Below, in pieces: positions 16,339 to 25,845 of a DNA stretch of 64,000 nt. Positions within the stretch are counted from its first letter, which is position 1. Each line of letters opens with the position of its first letter. Origin of the DNA: Fodinibius sp050117475. GTDB lineage: Bacteria; Bacteroidota; Rhodothermia; Balneolales; Balneolaceae. The stretch is taken from NCBI GenBank assembly GCA_050117475.1, contig JASFMR010000001.1, forward strand, positions 45,251 to 109,250. The letters run 5' to 3'. The position numbers were made by a program, and so were the translations under genes. The notes beneath the pieces were generated by a model, which saw nothing but the letters and a program-made list of their open reading frames with translations, searched no databases and was not told the DNA's origin.

Positions 16339-18300
16339 TTAACTGAATTCTTCCTCAATTTCGCTGATTTGCATGGCCAGGTCTTCCCACCTGGCATATA
16401 CTTCAACCAGCCCTCCTTTCAACTTCTCATATTCCATAGAGATCTTTTTTACCCGCTCTTCATCCTCGTAAAAATCCGATTGGGACATTAATCCTTCGAT
16501 TTCGTCCTTGCGGTTTTCCATCTTTTCGATGCGTTCTTCGAGTGGTTCGATCTCCTCTTTCAGGGGTTTAACCTTTTTATATTTTTGTTGTCGCTTTTGA
16601 GCTTCGATACGCCGTTCTTCCTTGCGTGACAAGCTAGTATTGTCATCATCGATCGGAGCCGATCTTTCAGTTTCTCCACTTTCGGATTGCTCCCTTTCCT
16701 CTATTTTATCGAGATAATATGAGACGTTTCCAAGAAAAGTATTTATTGTGTCCGGGCGAATTTCCAGCACTTTATTTACAATGGGATCCAGGAAGTCACG
16801 GTCGTGAGAGACGATCATATAAGTACCCTCAAACTGATCCAGGGCATGCTGAAGAATTGCTTTCGATTGCATATCCAGATGGTTAGTCGGTTCGTCAAAG
16901 ATTAGGAAATTAGCCGGTTGCAACAGCATTCTGGCTAGGGCCAGGCGGCTTTTTTCACCTCCTGAAAGAACTGATACCTGTTTAAATACATCGTCTCCCT
17001 GGAATAAAAAACATCCCAAAAGGGTCCTAATCCGCGTTTCATCTGCCGTAGGCGATGCCTCACGCATGATCTCAAAAACGGTTTTACTGAGGTCCAGTTC
17101 GTCGGCTTGGTGCTGGGCAAAATAGGAAGTCGTTACGTTGTGTCCGGGGTCCCTTTTGCCGCTGTTGAAATCTTCTAAGCCGGCCATTATTCGAATCATG
17201 GTTGACTTCCCGGCCCCATTAGGGCCAACAACAGCTATTTTATCTCCGCGATCAATTGAATAGGAAAGGTTCTCAAAAACGATATTATCACCATATTGTT
17301 TACGGATATCGTCAAGTTTCATTACTACAGCACCGCTTCGCCCGGGTTGTGGAAATTGAAAAAATATCTCTTCTTCACGCTCATCAAGCTCAATTTTTTC
17401 CATCTTTTCGAGCTGTTTGATCCTACTCTGTACCTGCTTGGCTTTGCTGGCTTTATAGCGAAACCGATCGATAAACTCCTGTATCTCCTTGATTTCTTTT
17501 TGTTGATTCTTATAAGCCTGGCGGAGATGTTCTTTCCGTTCCTTATCCTTTTCCTTGTAGTAAGAATAATTTCCTGAATAATCGAGTAAATCGCCATGTT
17601 CAAGTGCAAGTGTGCGTGTGGTTATTTTGTCCAGAAAAGCCTTGTCGTGAGAGACGATGATAACCGCCCCTTCATAATTTAACAAAAACTGCTCCAGCCA
17701 ACGCAATGACTCGATATCCAGGTGGTTTGTAGGTTCATCCAACAACAGGTACATTGGTTTTTTGAGTAATAGCTTGCCAAGTGCAATTCGCATAAGCCAT
17801 CCGCCGCTAAACTCGGTTGTGGATCGCATAAAATCATTTTCGCTAAAGCCGAGTCCCATTAGTATTTTTTCAATGTCGGATTGCAACGTATAGGCCCCCG
17901 ATCGTTCTACTTTGCTTTGTAATATCCCGACCCGATCCATAGCCTGCCTGTATTCGGGAGTTCCTTCTTCAAGATCGGCCAGTTTATGCTGAGCATGCTT
18001 CAATCTATTTTCAAGCCCGAGGAGATCATCAAAAGCATTTTCCATCTCTTCGTATACCGTGCAGTCCGGATCCGGGTCCACACCATCCTGCGGCAGGTAG
18101 CCGACTGTAGCAGCCTTTGAAGTATGAATATTTCCGGAATCGGGAATAGTATCGCCGGCAATAATTTTCAGCAACGTGGATTTCCCGGCGCCGTTTGGGC
18201 CCACCAGCCCAACCCTTTCCCCCGGGTTGATAAGTGTACTTATCCCATTTAATAGGGTACGTTCGCCAAAGGCAAGATATATTTTTTCTAGTCGGAGCAA
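16339..18300 (-). CDS. ABC-F family ATPase (YdiF/Uup-like)
   Basis: A 653-residue cytosolic protein with two ABC ATPase domains and no membrane segments, the hallmark of the ABC-F translation factors that act at the ribosomal E site. Both Walker A motifs read 'GPNGAGKST'. Walker B motifs are 'LLLDEPTNHLD' and 'LIFDEPTNHLD', and the signature motifs are 'FSGGW' and 'LSGGEKSRLALARML'. A charged linker (about 240-300) joins the domains, and a Lys/Glu-rich coiled coil (about 555-650) ends the protein, as in YdiF/Uup. Start is a TTG at 18300: an in-frame stop lies four codons upstream and no ATG intervenes. Whether it is a housekeeping factor or antibiotic-protective cannot be told. Confidence 0.9.
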   Translation of the reverse strand: MLRLEKIYLAFGERTLLNGISTLINPGERVGLVGPNGAGKSTLLKIIAGDTIPDSGNIHTSKAATVGYLPQDGVDPDPDCTVYEEMENAFDDLLGLENRLKHAQHKLADLEEGTPEYRQAMDRVGILQSKVERSGAYTLQSDIEKILMGLGFSENDFMRSTTEFSGGWLMRIALGKLLLKKPMYLLLDEPTNHLDIESLRWLEQFLLNYEGAVIIVSHDKAFLDKITTRTLALEHGDLLDYSGNYSYYKEKDKERKEHLRQAYKNQQKEIKEIQEFIDRFRYKASKAKQVQSRIKQLEKMEKIELDEREEEIFFQFPQPGRSGAVVMKLDDIRKQYGDNIVFENLSYSIDRGDKIAVVGPNGAGKSTMIRIMAGLEDFNSGKRDPGHNVTTSYFAQHQADELDLSKTVFEIMREASPTADETRIRTLLGCFLFQGDDVFKQVSVLSGGEKSRLALARMLLQPANFLIFDEPTNHLDMQSKAILQHALDQFEGTYMIVSHDRDFLDPIVNKVLEIRPDTINTFLGNVSYYLDKIEEREQSESGETERSAPIDDDNTSLSRKEERRIEAQKRQQKYKKVKPLKEEIEPLEERIEKMENRKDEIEGLMSQSDFYEDEERVKKISMEYEKLKGGLVEVYARWEDLAMQISEIEEEFS

Positions 18301-18421
18301 TGTATTTTGTTAATAGTTTCAGACTTCAACAGTGAGTAGTGATCAATTCCGCATTCTTTCCAAAATAAACGGCATTAAATATAACGAACCCAGCGGTAGG
18401 GCTAAATGATTTTTTGATTGG

Positions 18422-19549
18422 ATGAGGGGGCTTTTTCAAATCAGCCACATTTCTTCTATTTTCTTAGCTATGGGACTATTAATGTTTTACCTGTTATTAG
18501 CAATCGGTGTCTCTTTTTTATGTTCTATGCTGGAGGCGGTATTGCTTTCCGTTAGTCATTCCTATATCGCTGTTTTAGAGCGCAAGGGTTTAAAGACAGG
18601 AAAATTACTAAGTTATTACAAAGATGATATTGATCGCCCACTGTCTGCGATACTTAGCCTGAATACTATCGCCCATACTGTGGGGGCTGCAGGTGTTGGA
18701 GCCCAATCGCAAAATGTATTCGGGAATGCATATGTTGCTTTATCATCGGCCGTTCTTACCTTTTTAATTTTAGTGCTTTCGGAAATTATTCCAAAAACGA
18801 TAGGGGCCACCTATTGGAGAAACCTTGCTCCCTTTGCGGCCAGGACACTGCATGTCTTGATGTTTCTCCTTCGTCCGTTTGTATTGTTATCGCAGGCTAT
18901 CACGCAACTACTGTCTAATGAAAGGACAGTCTCCGGTTTAAGTCGTGAAGAGTTTGAGGCATTAGCAGATCTGGGAGTCCGGGAAGGGATTTTTGAGGAA
19001 GAAGAATCACGTATTTTTAAAAATTTGATTCGTTTCAACTCGCTTCGGGTCAAGGACATTATGACACCGCGTATCGTAGTGGTGGGATTTGATCAGGAAC
19101 TTACCATTGGGGAAATCAGTGACAAGATAGAACAGCTTCATTTTTCGAGATTGCCGGTATATGGTAGCGAACGAGACGAAATTACGGGTTATGTGCTTAA
19201 AAATGATCTACTGCTTATGATGGCCCGGGGCCAAACAGAAACTATGCTCAAAGAGCTTAAAAGAGACATCCTGATTGTCCCCGAGCTAAGCCCCTTGCAG
19301 GACTTTTTTGAGCGATTGATGAAACAGCAGGAGCACATTGCTGTTGTCGTAGATGAATATGGCGGCTTTGCCGGAGTTGTAACTATGGAAGACCTTGTTG
19401 AAACTCTCTTGGGTATGGAGATTATTGATGAAGTCGACAATATTGAGGATATGCAAGAAATGGCTCGCAAAGAGTGGATAAAACGAGCTCAACACCTGGG
19501 AATTGTGGAAGGTGGACTTGAAGAGACCGATTTGGAAGCCGAGACTTAG
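18422..19549 (+). CDS. CNNM/DUF21 membrane protein with CBS pair
   Basis: A 375-residue membrane protein of the CNNM/CorB family, members of which transport or regulate Mg2+ and other divalent cations. The DUF21 region (about 20-175) has three to four hydrophobic segments and the conserved 'VLSEIIPKTIGATY'. A CBS-domain pair follows ('VKDIMTPRIVVVGFD', 'HFSRLPVYGSERDEITGYV', 'VVDEYGGFAGVVTMEDLVE'). The C-terminal CorC/HlyC domain common in longer homologues is absent, and the protein ends in an acidic tail. An internal ATG at residue 17 (18470) could be the true start, since the first 16 residues are not needed for the fold. Convergent with lysC. Confidence 0.87.
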   Translation: MRGLFQISHISSIFLAMGLLMFYLLLAIGVSFLCSMLEAVLLSVSHSYIAVLERKGLKTGKLLSYYKDDIDRPLSAILSLNTIAHTVGAAGVGAQSQNVFGNAYVALSSAVLTFLILVLSEIIPKTIGATYWRNLAPFAARTLHVLMFLLRPFVLLSQAITQLLSNERTVSGLSREEFEALADLGVREGIFEEEESRIFKNLIRFNSLRVKDIMTPRIVVVGFDQELTIGEISDKIEQLHFSRLPVYGSERDEITGYVLKNDLLLMMARGQTETMLKELKRDILIVPELSPLQDFFERLMKQQEHIAVVVDEYGGFAGVVTMEDLVETLLGMEIIDEVDNIEDMQEMARKEWIKRAQHLGIVEGGLEETDLEAET

Positions 19550-19622
19550 TTCATAGCGTCCGAACTACACAGTCTATACGTGTTCGAGAAAAAACCTTTT
19601 TTATAACTATGCAGCTTTGGAA

Positions 19623-20975
19623 TTACCTAAAAAATTGCTTGTGAATAGAGAGCACCGAAGGGATAATATTCTCTTTTTTCAAAACGATGTTCAGGTTCCC
19701 CTTTGAATCGCTGTAAGAAACCATATCCAACGAGGAACCTTCAGTGATTGATAATACTTCATGGATCAGGGACCTGGCACTACTTCCATGGCATCCTACG
19801 AGGCTGATGATACCGAGTCCAGAAGTAAGTTTGACAGATCCAAGATGTTGAAGCTTTTCAACGGCCTTACTAAGTCCATTGTCATTTTCGGTGGCAATGG
19901 AAACTGATGCCTCAGTCGTAGTGACAACATCAACCGGCAGATGATATTGGCAGAGGATATCAAAGACGCCCGCCAGAAATTCATATCCCATAACAGTGTT
20001 AGAAGAAGTGACCGTTATTACAGTGCAGTCTTGTTTAAACGTTATCGCTTTTACCGGCCCCTCGCTCTGCGTTTCATAAGAGATACATGTTCCGGGTTCT
20101 CCCGGTTCGAAAATATTTTTTACGAATACAGGGATCTGCATAACAGAGGCCGGCTTGGTGGTTGAGGGGTGTAGTACTTTGGCTCCAAAATAAGCCAGTT
20201 CTGTTGCTTCCTGGAAACTAAGTTTGGGAATAGGCCTTGCGTCCGAAACCACTCGGGGATCACAGGTGTAAATTCCACTGACGTCAGTCCATATTACTAT
20301 TGTTTCGGCAGAAAGGGCGGCACCAATAAGACTTGCTGTATAATCTGAGCCTTCAAAGCCGAGTGTGGTGAAGTTCCCTTTGAAATCGTTACCGTAATAG
20401 CCGCCCATTACAGGTATTTTAGAGGCAGGCATCTCGTTAATCAGGGCGCGAACTCGGCCGTTGATGAAATCGGTATCGGGTGATGCCTTCCCGAAATCGG
20501 AATCCGTTCTGATGACCTCTGCAGCGTCAACCCAGCAGGTATCCAGCCCGAAAGCGACGCCGCACTGTGCAAAAAGATATGAGGATAAGCGTTCGCCGAT
20601 TGAAGCGATGGCATCGTTCATCGCGGGAGTACATTCTTGTAATTCATGAATATTGGATAGGAGGTCTGTCAGTTCATCCATTATGGTGTCAATCCAGTGA
20701 TTACACTCCTGGGAGATATTGTTTTTTTCCGTGGGGAAATGCTGTAAGAAATTAGCCACAATATCTTGGTGCCGCCTTCTAATATCATCTCTAACCTTGT
20801 GAGCATCATGGAGGGCTCCCTCGGCTTTTTGAGCCGCTGCAAGCAATTGCCGAGTAGTGCGGGCTGTGGCTGAAACAACCACAAATGGACGATCATAGGC
20901 ATCGATAATGTTCAATACTTTTCGCCATGTATGTTCGTCGCCCATGGAGGTCCCGCCGAATTTCAGGATATTCAT
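19623..20975 (-). CDS. lysC: Aspartate kinase, monofunctional
   Basis: Phosphorylates aspartate in the first step toward lysine, threonine, methionine and diaminopimelate. The 450-residue protein starts 'MNILKFGGTSMGD' with the kinase lysine at K5. The catalytic domain includes 'SIGERLSSYLFAQ' and 'TTLGFEGSDYTASLIGAAL', followed by 'WTDVSGIYTCDPRVV'. Two ACT domains (about 305-450; 'VITVTSSNTVMGYEFLAGVF') point to feedback control by an end-product amino acid. No homoserine dehydrogenase domain is fused. It is divergent from susC across 215 bp that contain two long palindromes; no lysine riboswitch could be recognised there. Confidence 0.93.
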   Translation of the reverse strand: MNILKFGGTSMGDEHTWRKVLNIIDAYDRPFVVVSATARTTRQLLAAAQKAEGALHDAHKVRDDIRRRHQDIVANFLQHFPTEKNNISQECNHWIDTIMDELTDLLSNIHELQECTPAMNDAIASIGERLSSYLFAQCGVAFGLDTCWVDAAEVIRTDSDFGKASPDTDFINGRVRALINEMPASKIPVMGGYYGNDFKGNFTTLGFEGSDYTASLIGAALSAETIVIWTDVSGIYTCDPRVVSDARPIPKLSFQEATELAYFGAKVLHPSTTKPASVMQIPVFVKNIFEPGEPGTCISYETQSEGPVKAITFKQDCTVITVTSSNTVMGYEFLAGVFDILCQYHLPVDVVTTTEASVSIATENDNGLSKAVEKLQHLGSVKLTSGLGIISLVGCHGSSARSLIHEVLSITEGSSLDMVSYSDSKGNLNIVLKKENIIPSVLSIHKQFFR

Positions 20976-21025
20976 TTATCTTTAAATATTTGAAATTATT
21001 TATCTTAACATAGAAAAAAATATAA

Positions 21026-21043
21026 TTTATCCATATGGATAAA
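21026..21043. promoter_or_regulatory. 18-bp perfect palindrome upstream of lysC
   Basis: TTTATCCATATGGATAAA is a perfect 18-bp palindrome 50 bp upstream of the lysC start codon, in the lysC-susC divergent region. It could be a repressor or activator operator. Transcribed leftward it would also form a 7-bp hairpin followed by a T-rich run, so a leader hairpin is the alternative. Confidence 0.5.
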
Positions 21044-21100
21044 AAGGATATAAAACAGTTTCCTTTTTTATTTAATCATTGAAATTGTGGATTCTAATCC

Positions 21101-21121
21101 ATTGATTAATCAATTGATTAA
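21101..21121. promoter_or_regulatory. Overlapping 14- and 16-bp palindromes upstream of susC
   Basis: ATTGATTAATCAAT (21101-21114) and TTAATCAATTGATTAA (21106-21121) are both perfect palindromes and overlap, giving repeated TTGATTAA half-sites. They end 69 bp before the susC ATG, a typical place for an operator. The regulator is unknown; no transcription-factor gene is adjacent. Confidence 0.5.
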
Positions 21122-21190
21122 GAAAGGGATGTAAATGTAAAATAAGAGAAACTATTTCCTTTTCATCTATAGATAGCAATTTTAATAAAA

Positions 21191-24100
21191 ATGCCAGACA
21201 ATATGGTCAAATATATACGACTTGTGACAGGTCTTATTGCCCTGTTTTTTCTTTCCTTTTCAACATTAAATGCGCAACAGACAACAATAACCGGAACTGT
21301 GAACGATGCTTCAAGTGGTGATCCGCTACCGGGAGTGAATGTATTGGTTAAAGGGACAACAACTGGTACATCCACCGGCGCCGAAGGACACTATGAGCTT
21401 ACGGTTTCTCCCAGTGCGGATACGCTCCTCTATTCTTTTATTGGATATAAAGACCAAAAGGTTCCCATAAATGGACGAGAGGTCATCAATGTGAGTTTGA
21501 AGCCTTCCGTTAAAAACCTGGGCGATGTGGTGGTTACTGCTTTTGGTGTCAAACAGAGTAAGCGCCGGGTAGGGTATTCCGTTCAGGAAGTTCAGAGCGA
21601 GGATATTACCGGCGCGAAACAAGAGAATGTCGTGAATGCGCTTCGCGGTCAACTTTCGGGCGTTAAGATCAGCAGTACCGGTGGTGCGCCAGGACAATCT
21701 TCTCGTATTGTAATTCGGGGTGTTACTTCCCTTGATCCAGGAGCCGACAATCAACCGCTTTTTGTGGTGGACGGTGTTCCCATCAGTAATTCGACAATGC
21801 CGGGTAATCAGGGAAGCGGTGTTTTTACGCTGTCAAATGGCATTGCGGATATCAATCCTGAGGATATCAAATCTGTTTCCGTCCTGAAAGGTCCGGCCGC
21901 TTCTGCCTTGTATGGTATTCGTGCAGCCAATGGAGCCGTTGTTATTGAAACCAAGCAAGGGCAGTCCGGACAAACCAGGGCCAGTTTTTCCAGTTCTGTA
22001 GGTTGGGAGAAAATCAGTAAGTTTCCTAAACTCCAAAAAGAATATATGGCCGGTTGGTATGGCAAACCCAATTATAAAAGTTTCCCATTTCCTTTCCACG
22101 CGTGGGGGCCTAAAGCCGATACGGTAGCAGACGCCCGCTTTTATGATAATAATCGAAATTATTTCGGATTCAACGGGCCGGGACGTAAAATTGAGAATAA
22201 TGTCACCGTTTCCGGTGGGAGCGACAAGGCCACGTTTTATGTTTCTGCCTCAAATCTAAACCATAAAGGGATTACTCCCAACAGTCAGTGGGATCGTTCC
22301 ACCGTAAAACTTTCCGGAAGCGTTGATTTTACCGAGAATTTGACTGTAAAGGCGTCCGCAAATTACGCGAAAGCCAATGCAACACGCTTGCCTGTAGATG
22401 CTCAGCTGGGCCAGTTAATGTATTATCCGACGAGCATCGATGTAACCCACTATAAAAAAGACGACGGGACGATGTATTCTTACACCCCGTGGCTCGACAA
22501 TCCTTTATATGTGGCTTACAATCACAACATGAATACAGATAAAGACCGGTTAATCGGAAATGTCTCAATTGATTATGATATCACGGACTGGGCGGCTGTT
22601 TCTTACCGGCTGGGTTCTGATTTTACGAACGATATCCGGAAGGAAGTGTTGCCGGGCCCCCAGGGTATAGAAGGAGAGCTGGCTTTGTCCAGTTTGGGTA
22701 TGATTGAACGAAGCACATTAACCAACCGTGAGACGACCTCAACACTCAGAATCGATGTCGATCGTCAAATTAACAAGGATATCCATACCTCCTTTAGTTT
22801 GGGTAATGATATCTTTGATAGTAATTACAATCGATTGACAGCCACGGGAACCGATTTTGGAGTGCCCGGATTTTATGATCTGAGTAACACTTCTCAAATC
22901 AGTACTAGTGAAAGTCAGCTCAAAAAGCGAATTATTGGAGTGTACGGGGATTTGAAAGTTGATTATAAGGATATGCTTTATCTAAACGTAACGGGTCGAA
23001 ACGACTGGTCTTCGACGTTGCCTAAAGATAATCGTTCCTTTTTCTATCCATCGGCAAGTTTGGGATTCGTATTTAGTGATGCGGTCGATTTGCCCGATTT
23101 TATGACCTATGGGAAGCTTCGCGCTTCATGGGCAGAGGTAGGTAAGGATGCTCCAGCATATGCTACCGGAATTACATACGGTTCTGACAAATTTGCCGGC
23201 CAAACAACGATCACCAAGAATAATCAGCTGGGTGATCCGAACTTGAAACCGGAGATGACTACTTCCATTGAGTTTGGGATTGATTTACGGTTCCTTGACA
23301 ATCGCCTGGGATTCGATGCCACTTGGTACAAATCCAACAGTAAAGACCAGATTATCCCGGTACCGATCTCAAATGTTACGGGCTATACCAAGTTCCTGAC
23401 CAATGCCGGTGAAATTCAAAACAAGGGTATCGAGCTTAACTTAACAGCCTCACCGGTCCAACACGATAACTTCAGTTGGGATATCAATGCCAATTTCACG
23501 AAAAACAACAATTCGGTTGTTTCAATTAAAGAGGGCATTAAAACGATTACGTTGTTTGGGAGTTCTTATTCCTATGGAGGCAGCTTGATCGAGCAATTGA
23601 GAGCGGGTTATCCCTATGGGAATATTCTGGGGACGAGCTACCAGCGTTATTATGAGAACCCTGATAATGAGGATCCGGTTAATGTGGATACAGACCGACC
23701 GATCCTCATCGGTGCTGACGGTTTCCCCGTCCGCAATACAACCTACAAGGTTATCGGTAATGCCACTCCTGACTGGACGGCAGGTATCACAAACTCCTTT
23801 AGTTATAAAAATGTCAGCCTTTCTTTTCTTATCGATATTAAGAAAGGCGGAGATTTATACAATCAGCCGGCAGCTTTTTATGCTGCGCAGGGAACTCTTC
23901 CCGAAACAGCTCATCGTGATGAAACCAGGGTCTTCGAGGGTGTGTTGGCGGACGGCTCTAAAAATACGAAGGAGGTATGGCTAGGACAGGGTGTGCATAA
24001 TGGCGTTGATTATGGTGATGGCTACTATCGAAATGTGTACAGGAAAGTAGCTTCTAATTTTGTAGAAGATGCTTCCTGGATCCGTTTACGCAACCTGAGC

Positions 24101-24316
24101 ATATCATATAATCTTCCTTCCCAATGGATTAGTGGCAGTTTGCTTAGAAGTGCATCCGTCACCTTTACGGGAAATAACCTATGGTTATATACGCCCTATT
24201 CAGGTTTCGATCCCGAATCTTCGCAATTTGGGGCGGGAAGCAACACGCAAGGCTTCCAGGGCTTGCGTACCCCGGCTACGAAGAGTTTTACTTTTGGCAT
24301 TGACCTGAAATTTTAA
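21191..24316 (+). CDS. SusC/RagA-family TonB-linked outer-membrane transporter
   Basis: A 1041-residue outer-membrane importer that pairs with the next gene's SusD-like lid. A signal peptide (about 1-28, ending 'TLNAQQ') leads to a CarboxypepD_reg-like domain (about 31-110, 'ITGTVNDASSGDPLPGVNV'). The plug follows, with 'VVVTAFGVKQSKRRVGYSVQ' at its start and 'SVLKGPAASALYGIRAANGA' near 225-245. The remaining roughly 800 residues form the 22-strand barrel and end in the aromatic 'TFGIDLKF'. The start is ATG 21191, with a second ATG four codons on. The substrate is not given by sequence; neighbouring genes suggest peptides or cell-wall fragments, not glycans. Confidence 0.95.
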   Translation: MPDNMVKYIRLVTGLIALFFLSFSTLNAQQTTITGTVNDASSGDPLPGVNVLVKGTTTGTSTGAEGHYELTVSPSADTLLYSFIGYKDQKVPINGREVINVSLKPSVKNLGDVVVTAFGVKQSKRRVGYSVQEVQSEDITGAKQENVVNALRGQLSGVKISSTGGAPGQSSRIVIRGVTSLDPGADNQPLFVVDGVPISNSTMPGNQGSGVFTLSNGIADINPEDIKSVSVLKGPAASALYGIRAANGAVVIETKQGQSGQTRASFSSSVGWEKISKFPKLQKEYMAGWYGKPNYKSFPFPFHAWGPKADTVADARFYDNNRNYFGFNGPGRKIENNVTVSGGSDKATFYVSASNLNHKGITPNSQWDRSTVKLSGSVDFTENLTVKASANYAKANATRLPVDAQLGQLMYYPTSIDVTHYKKDDGTMYSYTPWLDNPLYVAYNHNMNTDKDRLIGNVSIDYDITDWAAVSYRLGSDFTNDIRKEVLPGPQGIEGELALSSLGMIERSTLTNRETTSTLRIDVDRQINKDIHTSFSLGNDIFDSNYNRLTATGTDFGVPGFYDLSNTSQISTSESQLKKRIIGVYGDLKVDYKDMLYLNVTGRNDWSSTLPKDNRSFFYPSASLGFVFSDAVDLPDFMTYGKLRASWAEVGKDAPAYATGITYGSDKFAGQTTITKNNQLGDPNLKPEMTTSIEFGIDLRFLDNRLGFDATWYKSNSKDQIIPVPISNVTGYTKFLTNAGEIQNKGIELNLTASPVQHDNFSWDINANFTKNNNSVVSIKEGIKTITLFGSSYSYGGSLIEQLRAGYPYGNILGTSYQRYYENPDNEDPVNVDTDRPILIGADGFPVRNTTYKVIGNATPDWTAGITNSFSYKNVSLSFLIDIKKGGDLYNQPAAFYAAQGTLPETAHRDETRVFEGVLADGSKNTKEVWLGQGVHNGVDYGDGYYRNVYRKVASNFVEDASWIRLRNLSISYNLPSQWISGSLLRSASVTFTGNNLWLYTPYSGFDPESSQFGAGSNTQGFQGLRTPATKSFTFGIDLKF

Positions 24317-24334
24317 TCTATACCAATTGAAGTA

Positions 24335-25756
24335 ATGGTGATTAACATGAAAAATCGAATATTATTTTTGATATGTATTGTTCCCGCTTTTTTACTGATG
24401 CTTGCGGGGTGTGATAACTATCTCGGGGTAAATGACAACCCGAATGCAACGACAAGTGCATCCCCTGCCGGTCTGTTGTCCAGTTCAATTTACAACAGCA
24501 GTCAGGCTAACTACAGTGCGGCCAGCGTAACTTCTTATTATGTGCAACATTTGGCATCACCAAGTGGAAGTTCCACCGACCGATACTATGAGATACGAAT
24601 GGACGGCACGTGGTATGATGTTTATAATGTCCTCGAAGATCTTAAAGACTTGGATGATTTGGCGGCTAAGCAGAATTCCCCGGATTATGCTGGTATTGCA
24701 AAAGTGCTTTCGGCAATGAATTTAGGTCTGGCTACCGATTTGTGGGGAAGCATTCCTTACAGTGAGGCGTTGCAGGGGTCTGAAAATTTGACGCCTGCCT
24801 ATGATTCTCAGCAAAAGGTGTACGATACCGTAATCGCATTGCTAGACAAAGCGATTACGGATCTAAACCAACAGGAATCCAAATATAGCCCCGGATCGGA
24901 TGATTACATATATGGCGGTGATATGGATAAGTGGCTTAAGACAGCCTATGCACTTAAAGCACGTTACCTGAATCATTTATCCAAAAAATCATCATACGAT
25001 CCCAAAGCGGTATTGGCTGCTGTAGATAATGCTTATACCGATAACACGGATGATGCCCAGGTGCCCTATACGAGCCAGGATTTGAATCCCTGGGGATATG
25101 TCATGATCCGTAATGCCGGCGGTGTCCTTGGGGGACATCTCTCAGATCAGTTGGTAGAGGAGATGGACGGCACTATTTACGGTACGTATGATCCTCGACT
25201 GGAACAGATTACAGATTCACTTTCGGGAGGTACGTATCGCGGCACAGTAAATGGGAAGGGAAATCCTAACACGGCATACAATGTGTTAAGCGATCAGTCG
25301 ATTTATGCCAAGCCCACATCACCTATTTACCTGGTGACATATGCTGAGGTCAAGTTTATTGAAGCTGAAGCTGCACTTCGCGACGGACAGATCCAGAGGG
25401 CTTATAATGCTTATATGGAAGGCATTAGGGCGAATATGGATAAATTGGGTGTAAGTGAGACCGAACGCGATCAATATATGAACGATCCGAATGTGGATGT
25501 CGGTCCTGCCAACCTAACTATTGACCTCATTATGAAAGAGAAGAATGTGGCCATGTTTTTACAACCGGAAGCTTGGACAGATCACCGGCGGTTCAATTAC
25601 AATTATCCAGATTTTGATTTACCTGTTAACGTCAATCCGGATCTCAATGGTAATTTTATCGAGCGTATACTTTATCCAAACTCTGAAATTACCAGGAATG
25701 AAGACAATGTACCCACCGTTCAGTTGCAGCAAAAACTATGGTGGGATCAAAACTAA
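24335..25756 (+). CDS. SusD/RagB-family outer-membrane lipoprotein
   Basis: A 473-residue surface lipoprotein that caps the SusC transporter and binds the nutrient. The signal peptide has lipobox 'LMLAGC' and the mature N-terminus begins 'CDNYLGVNDNPNAT', typical of the SusD-like_2 subgroup. Alpha-helical TPR-like segments follow ('AKVLSAMNLGLATDLWG', 'AYALKARYLNHLSKK') and the C-terminal half contains 'YAEVKFIEAEAALRDG'. Two starts are possible, ATG 24335 and ATG 24347; the second gives a more usual signal sequence beginning MKNRILF. The gene lies 18 bp after susC and is followed by an intrinsic terminator, so the pair forms its own transcript. Confidence 0.94.
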   Translation: MVINMKNRILFLICIVPAFLLMLAGCDNYLGVNDNPNATTSASPAGLLSSSIYNSSQANYSAASVTSYYVQHLASPSGSSTDRYYEIRMDGTWYDVYNVLEDLKDLDDLAAKQNSPDYAGIAKVLSAMNLGLATDLWGSIPYSEALQGSENLTPAYDSQQKVYDTVIALLDKAITDLNQQESKYSPGSDDYIYGGDMDKWLKTAYALKARYLNHLSKKSSYDPKAVLAAVDNAYTDNTDDAQVPYTSQDLNPWGYVMIRNAGGVLGGHLSDQLVEEMDGTIYGTYDPRLEQITDSLSGGTYRGTVNGKGNPNTAYNVLSDQSIYAKPTSPIYLVTYAEVKFIEAEAALRDGQIQRAYNAYMEGIRANMDKLGVSETERDQYMNDPNVDVGPANLTIDLIMKEKNVAMFLQPEAWTDHRRFNYNYPDFDLPVNVNPDLNGNFIERILYPNSEITRNEDNVPTVQLQQKLWWDQN

Positions 25757-25796
25757 TCCCTTTGTTTCATAGTTCATAATCAAAACATTACTTTTT

Positions 25797-25830
25797 ACAT
25801 CCCCTCGAATGTTCGGGGGGATGTTTTTTT
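25797..25830 (+). terminator. Intrinsic terminator after the susCD pair
   Basis: ACATCCCC (25797-25804) pairs with GGGGATGT (25817-25824), directly followed by a run of seven to eight T. It lies 41 bp after the susD-like stop and 22 bp before the next gene. Confidence 0.9.
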
Positions 25831-25845
25831 AACTATGGAAGAATT

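Noticed and set aside
20976..21190. Lysine riboswitch before lysC
   Set aside because: No conserved lysine-riboswitch core was found; the region shows palindromes and AT-rich sequence only.
21191..25756. Polysaccharide utilisation locus
   Set aside because: The SusCD pair has no glycoside hydrolase, lyase or sensor-regulator gene beside it, so a glycan locus is not supported.
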